The position numbers and the translations under genes are program-made. DNA of 64,000 nucleotides from Ptiloglossa arizonensis (Eukaryota; Arthropoda; Insecta; Hymenoptera; Colletidae). The notes under the pieces are model-generated. The model was not told where the DNA came from, did not search any database, and saw nothing but the letters and a program-made list of their open reading frames with translations. Of the stretch, positions 61,401 to 64,000 are shown in pieces; the first letter of the stretch is position 1, and each line of letters begins with the position of its first letter. The stretch lies in NCBI RefSeq assembly GCF_051014685.1, contig NW_027479708.1, positions 1-64,000 of the forward strand. The letters are read 5' to 3'.

Positions 61401-64000
61401 TTTCTCAAGCGTTTTTTACCTCCAAACTGCCATATCTAGCGAACGGATTGACCAATCCGCAAAATTTCTGTTGCATCTGAAAGTAGAAACTCGCCCGATT
61501 ACAACGGTATGTGTAGTTTTCGCCTAGGCCGTTCTAGTTACTCGTTTCGAGCATCAGAACTGCGAAAATTTTGAGTTTCCCAAGCGTTTCTTACCTCCAA
61601 ACTGCCATATCTAGCGAACGGATTGACCAATCCGCAAAATTTCTGTTGCATCTGAAAGTAGAAACTCGCCCGATTACAACGGTATGTGTAGTTTTCGCCT
61701 AGGCCGTTCTAGTTACTCGTTTCGAGCATCAGGACTGCGAAAATTTTGAGTTTCTCAAGCGTTTCTTATCTCGGAACTGCCATATCTCGCGAACGGATTG
61801 ATCAATCCGAAAAATTTCTGTTGCATCTGAAAGTAGAAACTCGCCCGATTACAACGGTATGGGTACTTCTCCCCTAGGCCGTTCTAGTCATTCGTTTCGA
61901 GCATCAGAACTGCGAAAATTTTGAGTTTCTCAAGCGTTTCTTACATCCAAACTGCCATATCTCGCGAACGGATTGACCAATCCGCAAAATTTCTGTTGCA
62001 TCTGAAAGTAGAAACTCGCCCGATTACAACGGTAGGTGTAGTTTTCCCCTAGGCCGCTCTTGTTATTCGTTTCGAGCATCAGAACTGCGAAAATTTTGAG
62101 TTTCTGAAGCGTTTCTTACCTCCAAACTGCCACATCTCGCGACGGATAGATCAATCCGAAAAATTTCTGTTGCATCTGAAAGTAGAAACTCGCCCGATTA
62201 CAACGGTATGCGCACTTTTCCCCTAGGCCGTTCTAGTTATTCGTTTCGAGCATCAGAACTGCGAAAATTTTGAGTTTCTCAAGCGTTTCTTACATCCAAA
62301 CTGCCATATCTCGCGAACGGAATGGTCAATCCGCAAACTTTCTGTTGCATCTGAAAGTAGAAGCTCGCCCGATTACAACGGTATGCGTACTTTTCCCCTA
62401 GGCGGTTCTAGTTACTCGTTTAGAGCATCAGAACTGCGAAAATTTTGAGTTTCTCAAGCGTTTCTTATCTCCGGACTGCCATATCTCGCGAACGGATCGA
62501 TCAATCCGCAAAATTCCTGTTGCATCTGAAAGTAGAAACTCGCCCGATTACAACGGTATGTGTAGTTTTCGCCTAGGCCGTTCCAGTTATTCGTTTCGAG
62601 CATCAGAACTGCGAAAATTTTGAGTTTCTGAAGCGTTTCTTACCTCCAAACTGCCATATCTCGCGAACGGATTGACCAATCCGCAAAATTTCTGTTGCAT
62701 TTGAAAGTAGAGACTCGCCCGATTACAACGGTATGCGCACTTTTCCCCTGGGCCGTTCTAGTTATTCGTTTCGAGCATCAGAACTGCGAAAATTTTGAGT
62801 TTCTAAAGCGTTTCTTATCTCCAAACTGCCATATCTCGCGAACGGATTGATCAATCCGCAAAATTTCTGTTGCATCTGAAAGTAGAAACTCGCCCGATTA
62901 CAACGGTATGCGCACTTTTCCCCTAGGCCGTTCTAGTTACTCGTTTCGAGCATCAGAACTGCGAAAATTTTGAGTTTCTCAAGCGTTTCTTATCTCGGAA
63001 CTGCCATATCTCGCGAACGGATTGATCAATCCGCAAAATTTCTGTTGCATCTGAAAGTAGAAACTCGCCCGATTACAACGGTATGGGTACTTCTCCCCTA
63101 GGCCGTTCTAGTCATTCGTTTCGAGCATCAAAAATTGCGAAAATTTTGAGTTTCTCAAGCGTTTCTTACCTCCAAACTGCCATATCTAGCGAACGGATTG
63201 ACCAATCCGCAAAATTTCTGTTGCATCTGAAAGTAGAAACTCGCCCGATTACAACGGTATGTGTAGTTTTCGCCTAGGCCGTTCTAGTTACTCGTTTCGA
63301 GCATCAGAACTGCGAAAATTTTGAGTTTCTCAAGCGTTTCTTACCTCCAAACTGCCATATCTAGCGAACGGATTGACCAATCCGCAAAATTTCTGTTGCA
63401 TCTGAAAGTAGAAACTCGCCCGATTACAACGGTATGTGTAGTTTTCGCCTAGGCCGTTCTAGTTACTCGTTTCGAGCATCAGAACTGCGAAAATTTTGAG
63501 TTTCTCAAGCGTTTCTTATCTCGGAACTGCCATATCTCGCGAACGGATTGATCAATCCGAAAAATTTCTGTTGCATCTGAAAGTAGAAACTCGCCCGATT
63601 ACAACGGTATGGGTACTTCTCCCCGAGGCCGTTCTAGTCATTCGTTTCGAGCATCAGAACTGCGAAAATTTTGAGTTTCTCAAGCGTTTCTTACATCCAA
63701 ACTGCCATCTCTCGCGAACGGATTGACCAATCCGCAAAATTTCTGTTGCATCTGAAAGTAGAAACTCGCCCGATTACAACGGTATGCGCACTTTTCCCCT
63801 AGGCCGTTCTAGTTATTCGTTTCGAGCATCAGAACTGCGAAAATTTTGAGTTTCTCAAGCGTTTCTTACATCCAAACTGCCATATCTCGCGAACGGAATG
63901 GTCAATCCGCAAACTTTCTGTTGCATCTGAAAGTAGAAGCTCGCCCGATTACAACGGTATGCGTACTTTTCCCCTAGGCCGTTCTAGTTACTCGTTTCGA
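61401..64000. repeat. Block D, loose 9-10-monomer repeats to the window end
   Basis: Atccgaaaaa monomers recur at 61,805 and 63,555 (1750 bp). The unusual ggaatggtcaatcc/caaactttctg monomer recurs at about 62,321 and 63,897 (1576 bp). Private changes include ctcgcgacggatagatc near 62,139 (one base lost), ctccggactg near 62,471 and catcaaaaattgcg near 63,127 (one base gained). The array runs off the window end. Confidence 0.78.

Larger units (their letters stand above)
1..64000. repeat. 175-bp satellite DNA array (whole window)
   Basis: The same roughly 175-bp unit repeats head to tail from the first to the last base; the phase mark ttttgagttt recurs at 1, 176, 351 and onward. Every stretch I read fits the unit, with no inversion, no transposon insertion and no unique spacer. 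Both ends are cut by the window, so the array is longer than 64 kb. Length variation between monomers is limited to small indels, for example cagaactgcg to cagactgcg, or tacttttcccc to tactttcccc. The unit length is close to nucleosome plus linker, and the HOR organisation is typical of centromeric or pericentromeric satellites. That function is inferred and not shown by sequence alone. Confidence 0.98.

Noticed and set aside
1..64000. CRISPR array
   Set aside because: The 175-bp units are contiguous, without short conserved repeats separated by unique spacers, and no cas-like genes are present.
1..64000. Similarity to known plant centromere satellites such as legume CentGm
   Set aside because: Only short words (ttgaattt/ttgagttt, ttctc, tttcgagc) seem alike from memory, and the unit length differs. 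Without an alignment this is not evidence for a host.
1..64000. Transposable element, rRNA spacer or telomeric repeat origin
   Set aside because: No terminal repeats, target-site duplications, reverse-transcriptase or transposase reading frames, rRNA segments or short telomere-like repeats were seen anywhere in the window.
1..64000. Promoter, terminator or replication-origin calls
   Set aside because: AT-rich words such as aaaatttt, and restriction-like palindromes (tcgcga, cctagg), occur once per monomer and are explained by the repeat; nothing distinguishes a functional copy.

Overview
The whole 64 kb window is one uninterrupted head-to-tail satellite DNA array. The basic monomer is 175 bp (clear from the spacing of the ttttgagttt phase mark at 1, 176 and 351). 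About 365 monomers fill the window, all in the same orientation. I see no gene, RNA gene, transposon, CRISPR array or unique sequence. A long homogeneous array with higher-order repeats (HORs), a near-nucleosomal monomer length and dyad symmetry suggests a eukaryotic centromeric or pericentromeric array, or another large heterochromatic block. The species cannot be named from the sequence. A plant or an invertebrate both fit, and I do not recognise the monomer as a known named family.

Layout. Block A (1 to about 14,375) has monomers marked by gatcgacc and cagttgcatgtgcaag. It carries near-identical HORs that change register: an 8-mer of 1401 bp (1-2678), an irregular stretch with a 4-mer crossover (2679-4667), a 9-mer of 1576 bp (4668 to about 9,205) and an 8-mer of 1400 bp (about 8,765-13,963, one copy shortened to 7 monomers). 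Block B (about 14,376-27,860) has monomers marked by gcgcac, ttgcttctg, acatcgg and gagtgacc, with a 17-mer HOR of about 2971 bp. Block C (about 27,860-35,715) is a 21-mer HOR of about 3665 bp that grew partly from sequence at 24,600-25,752. Block D (about 35,716-64,000) is a mosaic of diverged monomer types. It has segmental duplications (offsets 6299, 2798-2800, 1925, 1750, 1576, 875 and 525 bp) and a younger 8/9-mer HOR at 56,600-60,300.

How it works together. Nothing here looks protein-coding. The reading frames that stay open across a monomer or two arise because the repeat is stop-poor and 175 leaves a remainder of 1 on division by 3; the plus-strand ones I checked begin at TTG or GTG. 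The useful information is evolutionary: successive rounds of unequal crossing-over and conversion, sharpest and apparently youngest on the left and most eroded on the right. Features conserved at monomer scale are a palindrome (CGGATTGATCAATCCG and close variants), two A/T tracts, and many retained CpG sites. All block limits are read by eye from diagnostic variants and carry an uncertainty of tens of bases.
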